Shown: positions 1-9,927, counted from the stretch's first letter. The stretch is 64,000 nucleotides of DNA from UBA11475 sp902486425 (GCA_902486425.1 CABTOK010000009.1:124001-188000); one strand, 5' to 3'. Numbers and translations are program-made. Notes: generated by a model from the letters alone, not told the origin.

Positions 1-7
1 TAAGTGA

Positions 8-13
8 TATAAT
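8..13 (+). promoter_or_regulatory. -10 box of the uvrB promoter
   Basis: A perfect TATAAT lies about 100 bases before the uvrB start. Its -35 box would fall before the window. Transcription would start near base 20, just before or inside the palindrome at 24-41. Confidence 0.5.
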
Positions 14-23
14 GGTAAGATAA

Positions 24-41
24 AACGTATGCGCATGCGTT
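24..41. promoter_or_regulatory. Palindrome at the uvrB transcription start (candidate operator)
   Basis: The two 9-base arms AACGTATGC and GCATGCGTT are complementary at 8 of 9 positions. The element begins 11 bases after the -10 box, where a repressor would block the polymerase. UvrBA is an SOS target in many Gram-positives, but this is not the Bacillus LexA box (GAAC-N4-GTTC), so the regulator is unknown. Confidence 0.4.
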
Positions 42-111
42 AAATTTAAAAACCCGAAACAAAACCGCAGCAATTTATCGGATTTATTGAAATTTTTACG
101 GAATCACAAAA

Positions 112-2076
112 ATGGAAGACAGAAAATTCAAACTCGTATCTAAATATTCCCCGACGGGGGATCAGCCTCAGGCGATAGCGAGCCTTACGGAAGGCATTTT
201 AAACGGCGAGCGGACTCAGGTACTTCTGGGCGTAACGGGGAGCGGTAAAACTTTTACCGTCGCAAACGTCATTGCGAACGTAAACCGCCCCACGCTCTTA
301 ATCGCGCACAACAAAACGCTTGCAGCGCAGCTCTGCAACGAATTGAGGGAGTTTTTTCCCGAAAACAGGGTTGAATTTTTCGTTTCGTATTACGATTATT
401 ATCAGCCTGAATCTTATATTCCGAGTACAGACACTTATATCGAAAAAGACCTTGCCATAAACGACGAAATAGATAAGCTCCGCCATTCCGCCACATGTTC
501 TCTTGCCGAAAGAAGAGACACCGTGGTGGTGGCTTCGGTATCGTGCATATACGGCCTCGGCGCGCCCGAAGAGTATTACCGCCTTGCTGTTTCTCTCCGT
601 CAGGGCGAGGAATATAAACGAGACGAACTTCTCGCAAAACTCGTTTCGATACAGTATGCGAGAGCGGACGTCGATTTTACCCGTTCGACTTTCAGAGTGC
701 GTGGCGACACGGTCGAAATTTTTCCTTCGTCCAATTCCGAAATCGTTATAAGAGTAGAATATTTCGGGGACGAAATAGACAGAATAACCGAAGTGGAATT
801 TATTTCGGGGAGAACCGTAGCAGAGCTTAAACACGCGGTTATTTTCCCGGCGAGCCATTATGCGGTCGAAAAGGAAAAGTTAGACAGAGCTTTGTCTTTT
901 ATCGCCGCCGATATGAACGACGAAGTAGCCGCTTTCGAAAGAGAGAATAAGCTTTTAGAAGCTCAAAGATTAAAGCAGCGGACTTCGTACGATATGGAAA
1001 TGATGAAGGAGATCGGTTATTGCAAGGGGGTTGAAAATTATTCGAGATACTTTGACGGTCGCCGTCCCGGCGAACCGCCTTTTACTCTTTTGGATTATTT
1101 TCCTGACGACTTTTTTATCATCGTGGACGAGTCGCACATGACGCTTCCGCAGATAAGGGCGATGTATCACGGCGACCGCGCGAGAAAAGAAAATCTTGTA
1201 AGCTACGGTTTCAGACTTAAATCCGCATTCGACAACAGACCGTTGTCTTTCGACGAGTTCGACGCGCGCGTAACGCAGATGATATGTATGTCGGCGACGC
1301 CTGCGGAATATGAACTCGGACAGGCTTCGAGAGTGGTGGAACAGCTTATCCGTCCTACAGGGCTTGTCGATCCGGAGATCGAAGTCCGTCCGACCGCCCA
1401 TCAGGTGGACGACCTTCTCGTCGAAATTCATAAAACGGTCGAAAACAAGGGCAGAGTGCTGATAACCACTCTCACCAAAAAACTTGCGGAAAGCCTTACG
1501 GAATACTTCCGCGATAACGGCGTGAAGGTAAAGTACATGCACAGCGATATCGACACGCTCGAAAGAATAGACATCGTTACCGATTTAAGAAAGGGAGAGT
1601 TCGACGTCCTCGTCGGGATAAACCTTTTAAGAGAAGGTCTCGATATGCCCGAAGTAAAACTCGTCGCCATACTCGACGCCGATAAAGAAGGATTTTTAAG
1701 AAGCGACACCGCGCTTATCCAGACGATAGGAAGAGCGGCCCGTAACTCGGAAGGCAGGGTTATAATGTACGCCGACGTGATTACCGGCAGCATGAAACGG
1801 GCGATAGACGAAACCGAACGCCGCCGCAAAATTCAGACAGAATATAACAAAGAACACAATATCGTTCCAAAAACCATAATAAAGGGCATCGGCAACACTC
1901 TCGAAATAACCAAAAAGACCGAAAAGCTCAATATAAAGAACAAAGATATTCCCGAAGAGATTGAAAAACTTAAAGCGATAATGAAGATAGCCTCGACAAA
2001 TCTCGACTTCGAAAAGTGTATAGAACTCCGCGAAAAGATAGCAAAACTCAAAGCGAAAATGAGAAAGGGAAATTAG
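112..2076 (+). CDS. uvrB: UvrABC excinuclease subunit B
   Basis: UvrB is the helicase-like damage-verification subunit of nucleotide excision repair; UvrA loads it on DNA and it recruits UvrC. The 654 residues are full length. Visible marks are the Walker A motif GVTGSGKT (40-47), the beta-hairpin stretch YDYYQPESY (about 94-102) that threads between the strands, the DESH box (339-342), helicase motifs near the middle, and a C-terminal UVR domain (about 615-650) that binds UvrC. It is followed after 25 bases by uvrA, so the pair is an operon. The leader of about 95 bases carries a palindrome at the expected transcription start. Identification is certain. Confidence 0.98.
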   Translation: MEDRKFKLVSKYSPTGDQPQAIASLTEGILNGERTQVLLGVTGSGKTFTVANVIANVNRPTLLIAHNKTLAAQLCNELREFFPENRVEFFVSYYDYYQPESYIPSTDTYIEKDLAINDEIDKLRHSATCSLAERRDTVVVASVSCIYGLGAPEEYYRLAVSLRQGEEYKRDELLAKLVSIQYARADVDFTRSTFRVRGDTVEIFPSSNSEIVIRVEYFGDEIDRITEVEFISGRTVAELKHAVIFPASHYAVEKEKLDRALSFIAADMNDEVAAFERENKLLEAQRLKQRTSYDMEMMKEIGYCKGVENYSRYFDGRRPGEPPFTLLDYFPDDFFIIVDESHMTLPQIRAMYHGDRARKENLVSYGFRLKSAFDNRPLSFDEFDARVTQMICMSATPAEYELGQASRVVEQLIRPTGLVDPEIEVRPTAHQVDDLLVEIHKTVENKGRVLITTLTKKLAESLTEYFRDNGVKVKYMHSDIDTLERIDIVTDLRKGEFDVLVGINLLREGLDMPEVKLVAILDADKEGFLRSDTALIQTIGRAARNSEGRVIMYADVITGSMKRAIDETERRRKIQTEYNKEHNIVPKTIIKGIGNTLEITKKTEKLNIKNKDIPEEIEKLKAIMKIASTNLDFEKCIELREKIAKLKAKMRKGN

Positions 2077-2101
2077 CTTTTATAAAAGGAAACATAAGAA
2101 A

Positions 2102-4933
2102 ATGCAGAACAATATAGTAATAAAAGGCGCGCGTCAGAACAACCTTAAAAATATAGATCTGACCATTCCGAGAGATACTCTTACGGTATTCACGGGACTT
2201 TCGGGTTCGGGTAAGTCCACGCTCGCTTTCGACACGATTTACGCCGAAGGACAGAGACGTTACGTCGAAAGTTTGTCGAGCTATGCGAGAATGTTTTTAG
2301 GACAGATGGAAAAGCCCGACGTCGATATGATAGAGGGACTTTCTCCAGCTATTTCGATCGATCAGAAGACTACTTCGCACAACCCGCGTTCGACCGTCGG
2401 CACTGTGACCGAAATTTACGATTATTTAAGGCTTTTGTACGCGAGAGTCGGCGAACCGCATTGCCCAAAATGCGGCAGAAAGATCGAAAAACAGACCGTA
2501 GAGCAGATTGCCGACAAGGTTATGGCGATGCCTGCGGGAAGCCGTATTTACGTAAACGCGCCCGTTGTCCGCGGAAGAAAAGGAGAATACAAAAAAGAAC
2601 TCGAAGGTTACCGCAAAAGCGGATTTTCGAGAGTGGTGGCGGACGGAATAAATTACGAGCTTACAGAAGAAATTCCGCTCGAAAAGAACGTAAAACACAA
2701 TATAAGCGTAGTGGTTGACAGACTTATAATAAAGGAAGGTATCGAAAAACGCCTTTGGGACAGTATCGAAACCGCACTTAAACTCGCCGACGGACTTGTA
2801 GTTATATCTTGCGACGGAAAGGACGTTTTGTATTCCACTAAATATGCCTGTCCCGATTGCGGTATCAGCATCGAAGAAATCGAACCCCGTCTTTTTTCGT
2901 TCAACAATCCTTTCGGCGCCTGTCCCGAATGTTCGGGATTGGGTTTCCGCAAATACGTCGATCCCGACCTTATAGTAAAGGATAAAAACAAAACTTTACG
3001 GCAGGGCGCAATGTCCGTTACCGGCTGGAATCTCGATTCCGCAAAAATGGCTGAAATGTATTTTGCCGGGCTTTCCAAGCATTACGGATTCAGTCTCGAT
3101 GTACCCGTAAAAGATTTGCCGAAGAACATTTATAACATGCTCCTTTACGGGAACGGCGGCGAAAAGATAAAATTCGAGTACGAAACGGCTACTTCTAAAA
3201 GCTCGTTTATGGCAAAATACGAAGGAATTATTCCCAATCTCGAAAGAAGATACGGCGAAACGACTTCCGACTGGACGAAGATGGAGATCGAAAAGTATAT
3301 GACTTCGGCTCCGTGTACTTCCTGCGGGGGTAAAAGACTCAATAAAAGCGCGCTGTCGGTTACCGTCGGCGGAGTAAATATAGCCGATCTTACCGAGATG
3401 TCGGTAATAAAAGAACTTGAGTTTTTCGATAACCTCGAACTTACCGAAACGCAGCAATTAATAGCGAAATCCATTCTTAAAGAAATCAAAGCGAGACTTA
3501 ACTTCTTGAAGGACGTAGGTCTCGGCTACCTTACGCTCTCACGTTCGGCGGCTACGCTTTCGGGCGGAGAATCGCAGCGTATAAGACTTGCCACGCAGAT
3601 CGGAAGCGGTCTTGCGGGCGTGCTTTACATTCTCGACGAACCGAGCATAGGGCTTCATCAGAGAGATAATAAAAAGCTTATCGCAACACTCAAACATTTA
3701 AGAGATCTCGGAAATACTCTTATCGTAGTAGAGCACGACGAAGACACGATGAGAGAAGCCGACTTTATCGTCGATATCGGCAGGGGCGCGGGCGTCCACG
3801 GCGGAACGGTCGTGGCGAGCGGTTCGGTCGAAGACATAATGAACTGCAAAGATTCCATAACGGGCGACTTTCTTGCGGGAAGAAGAAAAATCGAAGTTCC
3901 GAAGGAAAGAAAGCAGTCGGACGGAAGGTTTTTGAAGGTCTTCGGCGCACGTGAAAACAACCTTAAAAATATAAACGTAGAGATACCCGTCGGTCTTATT
4001 TCGACGGTAACGGGTGTATCCGGGAGCGGCAAAAGTTCGCTTGTAAATCAGGTAATACTCCCGGCGGTCGCGGCGGCTGCGCTTAAAACAAAAACGCTCA
4101 AAAACAACTTCGACAAAATAGAAGGAACGGAATATTTCGACAACGTAATAGCGATAGATCAGCAACCTATAGGCAAAACGCCGAGATCGAATCCTGCAAC
4201 GTACACCGGTGTATTCGCTATGATAAGGGATCTTTTTGCGGCGACTCCCGACGCAAAAGAACGAGGATATAAGGCGGGCAGATTTTCGTTCAATGTGTCC
4301 GGAGGCAGATGCGAACATTGCGAAGGCGACGGCATGATGAAGATAGAAATGCACTTTTTACCGGATATTTACGTTCCGTGCGAAGTATGTCACGGTACGA
4401 GATATAACCGTGAAACTTTGCAGGTAAAGTACAAGGGCAAAAATATTGCGGAAGTTTTGGATATGACCGTGGACGAAGCGGTGGATTTTTTCGAACACAT
4501 TCCTTCGGTATACAATAAGATAAAGACTCTTCAGGACGTAGGTCTCGGTTATATAAGACTGGGGCAGAGTTCGACCACGCTTTCGGGTGGCGAAGCGCAG
4601 AGAGTAAAACTCGCCACCGAGCTCAGCAAACGTTCGACGGGCAGAACTTTATACATTCTGGACGAGCCGACGACCGGACTTCATTCTTACGATGTCGAAA
4701 AGCTTTGCTCCATATTAAAAAGGCTCAGAGACAACGGTAACACCGTTCTCATAATCGAGCATAATCTCGACGTAATAAAAATTTCGGACTATATCATAGA
4801 TCTCGGACCGGAAGGCGGCGATGGTGGCGGTACCGTTATTGCAGAAGGCACTCCCGAACAGATCGCAGAAGTAAAAACCAGCTACACAGGCGAATTTTTA
4901 CGCCCGCTTCTGGGCTTGTCCGAAAAGAATTAA
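2102..4933 (+). CDS. uvrA: UvrABC excinuclease subunit A
   Basis: UvrA is the dimeric damage-sensing ATPase of nucleotide excision repair. It has two ABC-type nucleotide-binding halves: Walker A GLSGSGKS at 32-39 and a second GVSGSGKS near 638, each with an LSGGE signature and a LDEP Walker B. Zinc-binding cysteine pairs are present in both halves (CPKC and CPDC/CPEC in the first, CEHC and CEVC in the second). The 943 residues match the family length. It is cotranscribed with uvrB and ends at a strong hairpin terminator. Nothing is missing. Confidence 0.98.
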   Translation: MQNNIVIKGARQNNLKNIDLTIPRDTLTVFTGLSGSGKSTLAFDTIYAEGQRRYVESLSSYARMFLGQMEKPDVDMIEGLSPAISIDQKTTSHNPRSTVGTVTEIYDYLRLLYARVGEPHCPKCGRKIEKQTVEQIADKVMAMPAGSRIYVNAPVVRGRKGEYKKELEGYRKSGFSRVVADGINYELTEEIPLEKNVKHNISVVVDRLIIKEGIEKRLWDSIETALKLADGLVVISCDGKDVLYSTKYACPDCGISIEEIEPRLFSFNNPFGACPECSGLGFRKYVDPDLIVKDKNKTLRQGAMSVTGWNLDSAKMAEMYFAGLSKHYGFSLDVPVKDLPKNIYNMLLYGNGGEKIKFEYETATSKSSFMAKYEGIIPNLERRYGETTSDWTKMEIEKYMTSAPCTSCGGKRLNKSALSVTVGGVNIADLTEMSVIKELEFFDNLELTETQQLIAKSILKEIKARLNFLKDVGLGYLTLSRSAATLSGGESQRIRLATQIGSGLAGVLYILDEPSIGLHQRDNKKLIATLKHLRDLGNTLIVVEHDEDTMREADFIVDIGRGAGVHGGTVVASGSVEDIMNCKDSITGDFLAGRRKIEVPKERKQSDGRFLKVFGARENNLKNINVEIPVGLISTVTGVSGSGKSSLVNQVILPAVAAAALKTKTLKNNFDKIEGTEYFDNVIAIDQQPIGKTPRSNPATYTGVFAMIRDLFAATPDAKERGYKAGRFSFNVSGGRCEHCEGDGMMKIEMHFLPDIYVPCEVCHGTRYNRETLQVKYKGKNIAEVLDMTVDEAVDFFEHIPSVYNKIKTLQDVGLGYIRLGQSSTTLSGGEAQRVKLATELSKRSTGRTLYILDEPTTGLHSYDVEKLCSILKRLRDNGNTVLIIEHNLDVIKISDYIIDLGPEGGDGGGTVIAEGTPEQIAEVKTSYTGEFLRPLLGLSEKN

Positions 4934-4941
4934 AAAAAACA

Positions 4942-4970
4942 AAAAAGTTCCGTGCAAAACGGAACTTTTT
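4942..4970. terminator. Bidirectional terminator between uvrA and the GH20 gene
   Basis: A 12-bp perfect stem, AAAAAGTTCCGT with ACGGAACTTTTT, has a 5-base loop and an A-run/T-run on its two sides. It can end both uvrA (plus) and the converging glycosidase gene (minus). Confidence 0.85.
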
Positions 4971-5013
4971 ATATTGTAAAATCCTGTCGATTGAATTTTA
5001 TAAACGAAACGTA

Positions 5014-6660
5014 TTATACGAAATTCTGACCGGTGGTATAGTTACGCATGTAAGAGTTAAAACATTCGCCCGTGCCGAATTTTTCGGGATCGTTATACGG
5101 GGGAAGAATTTCAAGCTCAAGTTCGTCTATAGTCTGAATTTTTCCGTCCAGAAGCTCTTTAAGTCTTACCGCGCAATTTTTTATTCTTAAAATAAGTCCG
5201 CCGATACGCGCGTCCTGAACTTCGAAGCCGCAGCCTTTGTTTTCGCAAAACCACTGTTTTCTGAAAGCGAGATAAAACGATTCGATTTTTTCGGGCAGAG
5301 CTTCGTAAACGGCGATAAGATTTTCGAGTTCTTTTTTATTGCCCGCTTTGAAAGTCCTGTAAGCCGCTCTTGTTTTTACTCCGAGATCGAATTTATCTTC
5401 GAGTACGAGACAGAGCCTGTATAACGTATCGTAAACGTAGCCGAATTTTTCGTTTTTAACGTATTTTTTGAGTTCCTCGGCATATTTTTTGTATCTTTCG
5501 GCTCCGTCAGCCGTAACGTTTGAGTCGTGCCAGCCTAAAAAACAATCGTTATAGAGCATATATTTGCACGGGTTGTAAGTTTCCGAATCCGCAAAGTTTT
5601 CGAGCGAGAGATTCTGATAAATATGGTTAGGCTTGTCGAGAACAAGAGCCTCTTCCATAGTGAGTCCGAAAAGTTCCGTGAATTTTGAGTCGATTACTTT
5701 CATATCGGTAACGCCTTTATAAAGCATTGCCGCATGGAAGAGCGACGGATAATTTGCGAGTTTGCTCGTTTCGTGACCGTTGTCTCCCCATAAGGTCATT
5801 ATTACGTTTTTAATGCCGTACTTTTCGCATACAGGGATAGCGTAAGAATTTGCTTCGAGACTGTTGAAATTACACGGCGCAAAACCGCTCCAGCACCAGC
5901 ATCCGCCTGCAAACCATACTTCGTTTTTGAATTGTTTGTGTGAAGAAATCATCGCATCGTAAACGGTTTCGCCCTTGGAATAGTAGTCCCAGTAGCATAA
6001 TGCCACGTTTTCGGGTACCTTTCCGAGCGCGTCCTGCGGGAATTCGACGAACTTATCCGAACGATAGCTCGCTTTTACGAGAGAGAAGAACATATCGGAC
6101 CACATAACCGGTTTAAAATTATACTTTTCGGCTATTTTGCAAACCTTATTCAGGTGTTCGAGAAGTATATCGAGACGGTTTTTATATCCGTTCTTAGCAA
6201 GATATTTGCCGAGACCTACGAAGTGAGCTTCGTCCATACCGATGTTAATGTATTCTGAATCGAAACAATCGCGCATGGTTCTGAACATTTTGTCTATAAG
6301 CTCGTAAGTTCTGTCGTCGCCGACTAAAAGAATATCGTTGCAATCGAAAAATTCGCAATACGGATACCAGGGTGCAAGACAACCGAGATGAGCTAATGTC
6401 TGTATACAGGGGATAAGCTCTATGCCTTTTGTTTTGCCGTAAGCGTTTATTTCTTTCATTTCTCCGGCGGTGAACGCTCCTCTTAAATATCCGAAGTAAT
6501 CTTCGCCTTCGATTTTATAAGTGTCTTCGGTGTATAGCATAAGGGAATTGTATCCCATTTTCGAAATGTCGTCTATAAAAGTTTTTAAAAACGTAAGATT
6601 GGGAACCGCGTTTCTCGAACAGTCGAGCATCACGCAAAGTTTTCCTTCGCTGGTTTTCAT
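5014..6660 (-). CDS. GH20-like beta-N-acetylhexosaminidase, cytosolic
   Basis: Resembles family 20 glycoside hydrolases, which remove terminal N-acetylglucosamine or N-acetylgalactosamine by substrate-assisted catalysis. The adjacent Asp143-Glu144 in INIGMDEAH is the typical catalytic pair at the end of a barrel strand. Upstream stretches such as GIELIPCIQTLAHLG (about 79-93) match the (beta/alpha)8 barrel. At 548 residues it holds the catalytic barrel plus a helical C-terminal region of about 200 residues. There is no signal peptide, so it probably acts on imported sugars in the cytoplasm. A clear AAAGGAG site precedes the ATG. It has its own promoter and appears monocistronic. The exact substrate is unknown. 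Confidence 0.8.
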   Translation of the reverse strand: MKTSEGKLCVMLDCSRNAVPNLTFLKTFIDDISKMGYNSLMLYTEDTYKIEGEDYFGYLRGAFTAGEMKEINAYGKTKGIELIPCIQTLAHLGCLAPWYPYCEFFDCNDILLVGDDRTYELIDKMFRTMRDCFDSEYINIGMDEAHFVGLGKYLAKNGYKNRLDILLEHLNKVCKIAEKYNFKPVMWSDMFFSLVKASYRSDKFVEFPQDALGKVPENVALCYWDYYSKGETVYDAMISSHKQFKNEVWFAGGCWCWSGFAPCNFNSLEANSYAIPVCEKYGIKNVIMTLWGDNGHETSKLANYPSLFHAAMLYKGVTDMKVIDSKFTELFGLTMEEALVLDKPNHIYQNLSLENFADSETYNPCKYMLYNDCFLGWHDSNVTADGAERYKKYAEELKKYVKNEKFGYVYDTLYRLCLVLEDKFDLGVKTRAAYRTFKAGNKKELENLIAVYEALPEKIESFYLAFRKQWFCENKGCGFEVQDARIGGLILRIKNCAVRLKELLDGKIQTIDELELEILPPYNDPEKFGTGECFNSYMRNYTTGQNFV

Positions 6661-6705
6661 GTTTTCTCCTTTGATGCGGCGGTTTTCGCCTTATATTCTA
6701 AAAAC

Positions 6706-6734
6706 AGTTTAACATATTTTTTATATCCGTTCAA
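6706..6734 (-). promoter_or_regulatory. Promoter of the GH20 gene
   Basis: On the minus strand TTGAAC (6729-6734) and TAAACT (6706-6711) are 17 bases apart, about 45 bases before the start codon. Confidence 0.45.
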
Positions 6735-6830
6735 TAGCAAAAACAAAGGTCGTACTGTCAAAAGTTAAGATTTTTATTTATTAAAACGAATTAAAGTCAA
6801 TAAAAAACGTGCCGCCGCCGATTTAACATA

Positions 6831-6860
6831 AAAAGGCGGAAGTCTTTCGGGACTTCCGCC
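6831..6860 (-). terminator. Terminator of ychF
   Basis: On the minus strand GGCGGAAGTC and GACTTCCGCC form a perfect 10-bp stem with a 6-base loop, followed by TTTTTAT. It lies about 20 bases after the ychF stop codon. Confidence 0.9.
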
Positions 6861-6882
6861 ACAGTGTTTTATAGTTATAAAA

Positions 6883-7980
6883 TTATACGTTGAAGCGGAA
6901 TAAAACCACGTCGTTATCCTGCATGACGTAATCTTTGCCTTCCGAACGGACTTTGCCCTTTTCTTTCGCGGCGTTCCATGAGCCGAGTTCTACAAGAACG
7001 GAGTAGTCCACTATTTCCGCCCTTATGAAGCCCTTTTCGAAATCGCTGTGAATTTTGCCCGCCGCCTGCGGAGCTTTTGTGCCTTTTTTGATCGTCCAGG
7101 CTCTTACTTCTTTTTCGCCTGCGGTAAGATAACTTATAAGACCTAAAAGGGAATAGGACTTTTTAACGAGTCTGTTAAGTCCCGATTCTTCGAGGCCGAG
7201 ATCGCTTAAAAACATTTTCTGTTCGTCGGGTTCGAGCATCGAAATTTCTTCTTCCGTTTTTGCGGATATGACGAGACATTCCGCACCCGTCGATTTTGCG
7301 TAGTCGATGACCTGCTTTGCAAGGGGGATCTCTTCTTCCGGTTTACCGAGATCGTTTTCGGAAATATTAGCCGCGTAAATAACAGGTTTATCGGTAATTA
7401 AAAAGAGAGTGGAAACGAATTCCTGTTCGTCTTCGGTCATCGGCATGGACGAAACGAGCTGACCTTTTTCAAGCCAGGCTTTAACCTTTTCGAGGATTTC
7501 TTCTTCGACTTTGTATTTTTTGTCGCCGCCGCGCACGAGTTGAAGGGTTTTGTCTATTCTTCTCTGAATAAGTTCGAGATCGGAGTAGATGAGTTCGAGA
7601 TTTATCGTTTCGATGTCGCGGAGCGGATCCACGGTGTCCGAAACGTGAGTTATGTTTTCGTCTTCGAAACATCTTACGACGTGTACTATGGCGTCTGTTT
7701 CTCTTATGTTAGCCAAAAACTTATTGCCGAGACCTTCGCCCTTGGATGCGCCTTTTACGAGTCCCGCTATGTCTACGAATTCTATAACCGCGGGGGTTAT
7801 CTTTTTGGTATTGTAAAGTTTACCTAAAACCTCGAGTCTTTCGTCGGGAACGGCAACGATGCCCACGTTCGGTTCGATCGTACAGAAGGGGTAATTGGCG
7901 CATTCGGCGCCGGCATGCGTTATCGCGTTGAAAAGTGTGGACTTGCCCACGTTCGGAAGTCCTACTACGCCTAATTTCAT
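6883..7980 (-). CDS. ychF: YchF/OLA1-type ribosome-associated ATPase
   Basis: YchF is a universally conserved P-loop protein of the Obg-like family that prefers ATP to GTP and binds ribosomes. Its role lies in translation and stress response. The P-loop GLPNVGKST sits at about 7-15, DIAGLVKGASKGEGLG gives the G3/switch region, and the C-terminal TGS domain (about 280-365) ends in QDNDVVLFRFNV, typical of the family. The length of 365 is normal. GGAG lies 7 bases before the ATG. It is transcribed alone, from a good promoter at 8057-8085 to a strong terminator. Confidence 0.97.
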   Translation of the reverse strand: MKLGVVGLPNVGKSTLFNAITHAGAECANYPFCTIEPNVGIVAVPDERLEVLGKLYNTKKITPAVIEFVDIAGLVKGASKGEGLGNKFLANIRETDAIVHVVRCFEDENITHVSDTVDPLRDIETINLELIYSDLELIQRRIDKTLQLVRGGDKKYKVEEEILEKVKAWLEKGQLVSSMPMTEDEQEFVSTLFLITDKPVIYAANISENDLGKPEEEIPLAKQVIDYAKSTGAECLVISAKTEEEISMLEPDEQKMFLSDLGLEESGLNRLVKKSYSLLGLISYLTAGEKEVRAWTIKKGTKAPQAAGKIHSDFEKGFIRAEIVDYSVLVELGSWNAAKEKGKVRSEGKDYVMQDNDVVLFRFNV

Positions 7981-8056
7981 ATTTATCTCCGGATAGTTTA
8001 ATTATTTATCTTAAAGACCGGTAAAATATTTTAAATATACCTTACCGTCGCAATCA

Positions 8057-8085
8057 ATTATACGACAAAAATACTTAAAAAACAA
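8057..8085 (-). promoter_or_regulatory. Promoter of ychF
   Basis: On the minus strand TTGTTT (8080-8085) and TATAAT (8057-8062) are separated by 17 bases, giving a leader of about 70 bases. Confidence 0.6.
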
Positions 8086-8173
8086 GTTGTTTTCGTTTGT
8101 TTTGCAAAATAAAGCCAAAATAGCCTCAAATTGCAAATTTTGTACAAAAATCGGCGGAATTTCGGAAAATCGA

Positions 8174-8202
8174 TTGATAATAGTTAAAAATTATGCTATC
8201 AT
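8174..8202 (+). promoter_or_regulatory. Promoter of argS
   Basis: TTGATA (8174-8179) and TATCAT (8197-8202) have a 17-base spacer. The argS ATG follows after a leader of about 35 bases. Confidence 0.6.
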
Positions 8203-8241
8203 TCTAATATAAAGACTGCTAATGTAAAAATACGGTGAATT

Positions 8242-9927
8242 ATGGACTATAAAGAATATATCGCGCAAAAACTCGACGTAAACGGAATGGATAAAGAAAG
8301 CATAGCCGCGGCTATAGAGGTGCCGCCGACGAACGAACTCGGCGATTTTGCTCTGCCGTGTTTCAAATTCGCGAGAGTTTTAAGAAAATCTCCCGTCGCT
8401 ATTGCCGAAGAACTCAAAAACAATTTCGTAACCGACGAAGTTATTTCGGAAGTATCCGCCGTGAACGGTTATCTTAACTTCAAGGTAAACCGTGCGGGTA
8501 AAACTACTTCGGTCATAGATAAAATTTTATCCGAAGGCGATAATTACGGCTCGTCGGATACGGGTAAAGGAAAAACGGTGTGCGTCGATTATTCCTCGGT
8601 AAACATCGCAAAACCTTTCCATATAGGGCATCTTATGACTACCGTCATAGGTTCGAGCCTTTGTAAAATTTACAGATTTTTAGGGTATAAAGTAGTCGGC
8701 ATCAATCATCTCGGCGATTACGGAACGCAGTTCGGCAAACTTATAGTCGCTTTCAAAAAATGGTCTTCGGTTGAAGCCGTAAACGAAGGCAGACTTAAAG
8801 AACTCACGAGAATTTACGTAAAATTCCACGAAGAAGCCGAAAAAGATCCCGCTCTCGACGACGAAGCGAGACATTATTTCAAACTTATCGAGGACGGCGA
8901 CGAAGAGGCCAACAAACTTTTCAATCTGTTCAAAAAAATAACGCTTGAAGAAGTCGGCAAAATTTACGAAAAACTTAACGTTACCTTCGATTCTTATGCG
9001 GGCGAAAGTTTTTATAACGACAAAATGCAGCCGATAATCGACGAACTCGAAGAAAAAGGCTTGTTAAAGACGAGCGAAGGCGCAAAGATAGTAGACCTTT
9101 CGGAATACAACATGCCGCCTTGTCTTATATTGAAGGCCGACGGATCTTCTCTCTATGCGACGAGAGATTTAGCCGCCGCCGTTTACAGAAAAAATACTTA
9201 CGATTTCGATAAATGCTTATACGTCGTAGCGTATCAGCAGAATCTTCACTTCAAACAATTCTTCAAGGTTTTAGAGCTTATGGGCAAGCCTTGGGCGAAA
9301 GATCTCGTTCACGTGGCGTTCGGCATGGTTTCTCTCGAAGACGGCGCAATGAGTACCCGCAAGGGTAAGGTTGTTCTTCTTGACGACGTTATAAACAAAA
9401 CGATCGAAAAGGCAGCCGCCGTTATCGAAGCTAAAAATCCCGAACTCGAAAATAAAGAAGAAGTCGCTAAAACCGTCGGCACGGGCGCCGTTATTTTCGG
9501 TGCGCTTGCCAATAACAAGATAAAGGACATAGTATTCTCGATAGATAAAGTGCTTAACTTCGATGGCGAAACCGCTCCGTACGTTCAATATACGGTCGCG
9601 CGTTGCAACAGTATACTTTCAAAGTCCGGCATTTCTGAATTTAAGTACTCCGTTCCGGATCTCACTTTTTCGGAATACGATCTTATCGCAAAGCTCGGCG
9701 AGTTCCCGGACGTTGTAAAGTCCGCGGCGGAAAAATACGAACCGTCGTTTGTTACGAGATATGCGGTCGATCTTGCGTCGCTTTTCAATAAATTTTATAT
9801 AAACTGCAAAATTTTAGGGGCGGAGGATAACGTTAAAAATTTCAGACTCGCTCTCGTAAAATGCGTAAAAATGACTTTAACGAACGCTCTTAAACTCTTA
9901 GGAATCGGCACCGTCGAAAAGATGTAA
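8242..9927 (+). CDS. argS: Arginyl-tRNA synthetase
   Basis: Class I aminoacyl-tRNA synthetase that charges tRNA-Arg. It carries the HIGH signature in FHIGHLMT (about 127-130), an N-terminal Add-1 tRNA-binding domain (1-100), a KMSKS-equivalent written MSTRKGKVVLL (about 372), and the C-terminal DALR anticodon-binding domain. The absence of a canonical KMSKS is normal for ArgRS. At 561 residues it is full length. It is followed by a flavoprotein gene 39 bases downstream. Unlike ileS, no T-box precedes it. Confidence 0.97.
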   Translation: MDYKEYIAQKLDVNGMDKESIAAAIEVPPTNELGDFALPCFKFARVLRKSPVAIAEELKNNFVTDEVISEVSAVNGYLNFKVNRAGKTTSVIDKILSEGDNYGSSDTGKGKTVCVDYSSVNIAKPFHIGHLMTTVIGSSLCKIYRFLGYKVVGINHLGDYGTQFGKLIVAFKKWSSVEAVNEGRLKELTRIYVKFHEEAEKDPALDDEARHYFKLIEDGDEEANKLFNLFKKITLEEVGKIYEKLNVTFDSYAGESFYNDKMQPIIDELEEKGLLKTSEGAKIVDLSEYNMPPCLILKADGSSLYATRDLAAAVYRKNTYDFDKCLYVVAYQQNLHFKQFFKVLELMGKPWAKDLVHVAFGMVSLEDGAMSTRKGKVVLLDDVINKTIEKAAAVIEAKNPELENKEEVAKTVGTGAVIFGALANNKIKDIVFSIDKVLNFDGETAPYVQYTVARCNSILSKSGISEFKYSVPDLTFSEYDLIAKLGEFPDVVKSAAEKYEPSFVTRYAVDLASLFNKFYINCKILGAEDNVKNFRLALVKCVKMTLTNALKLLGIGTVEKM

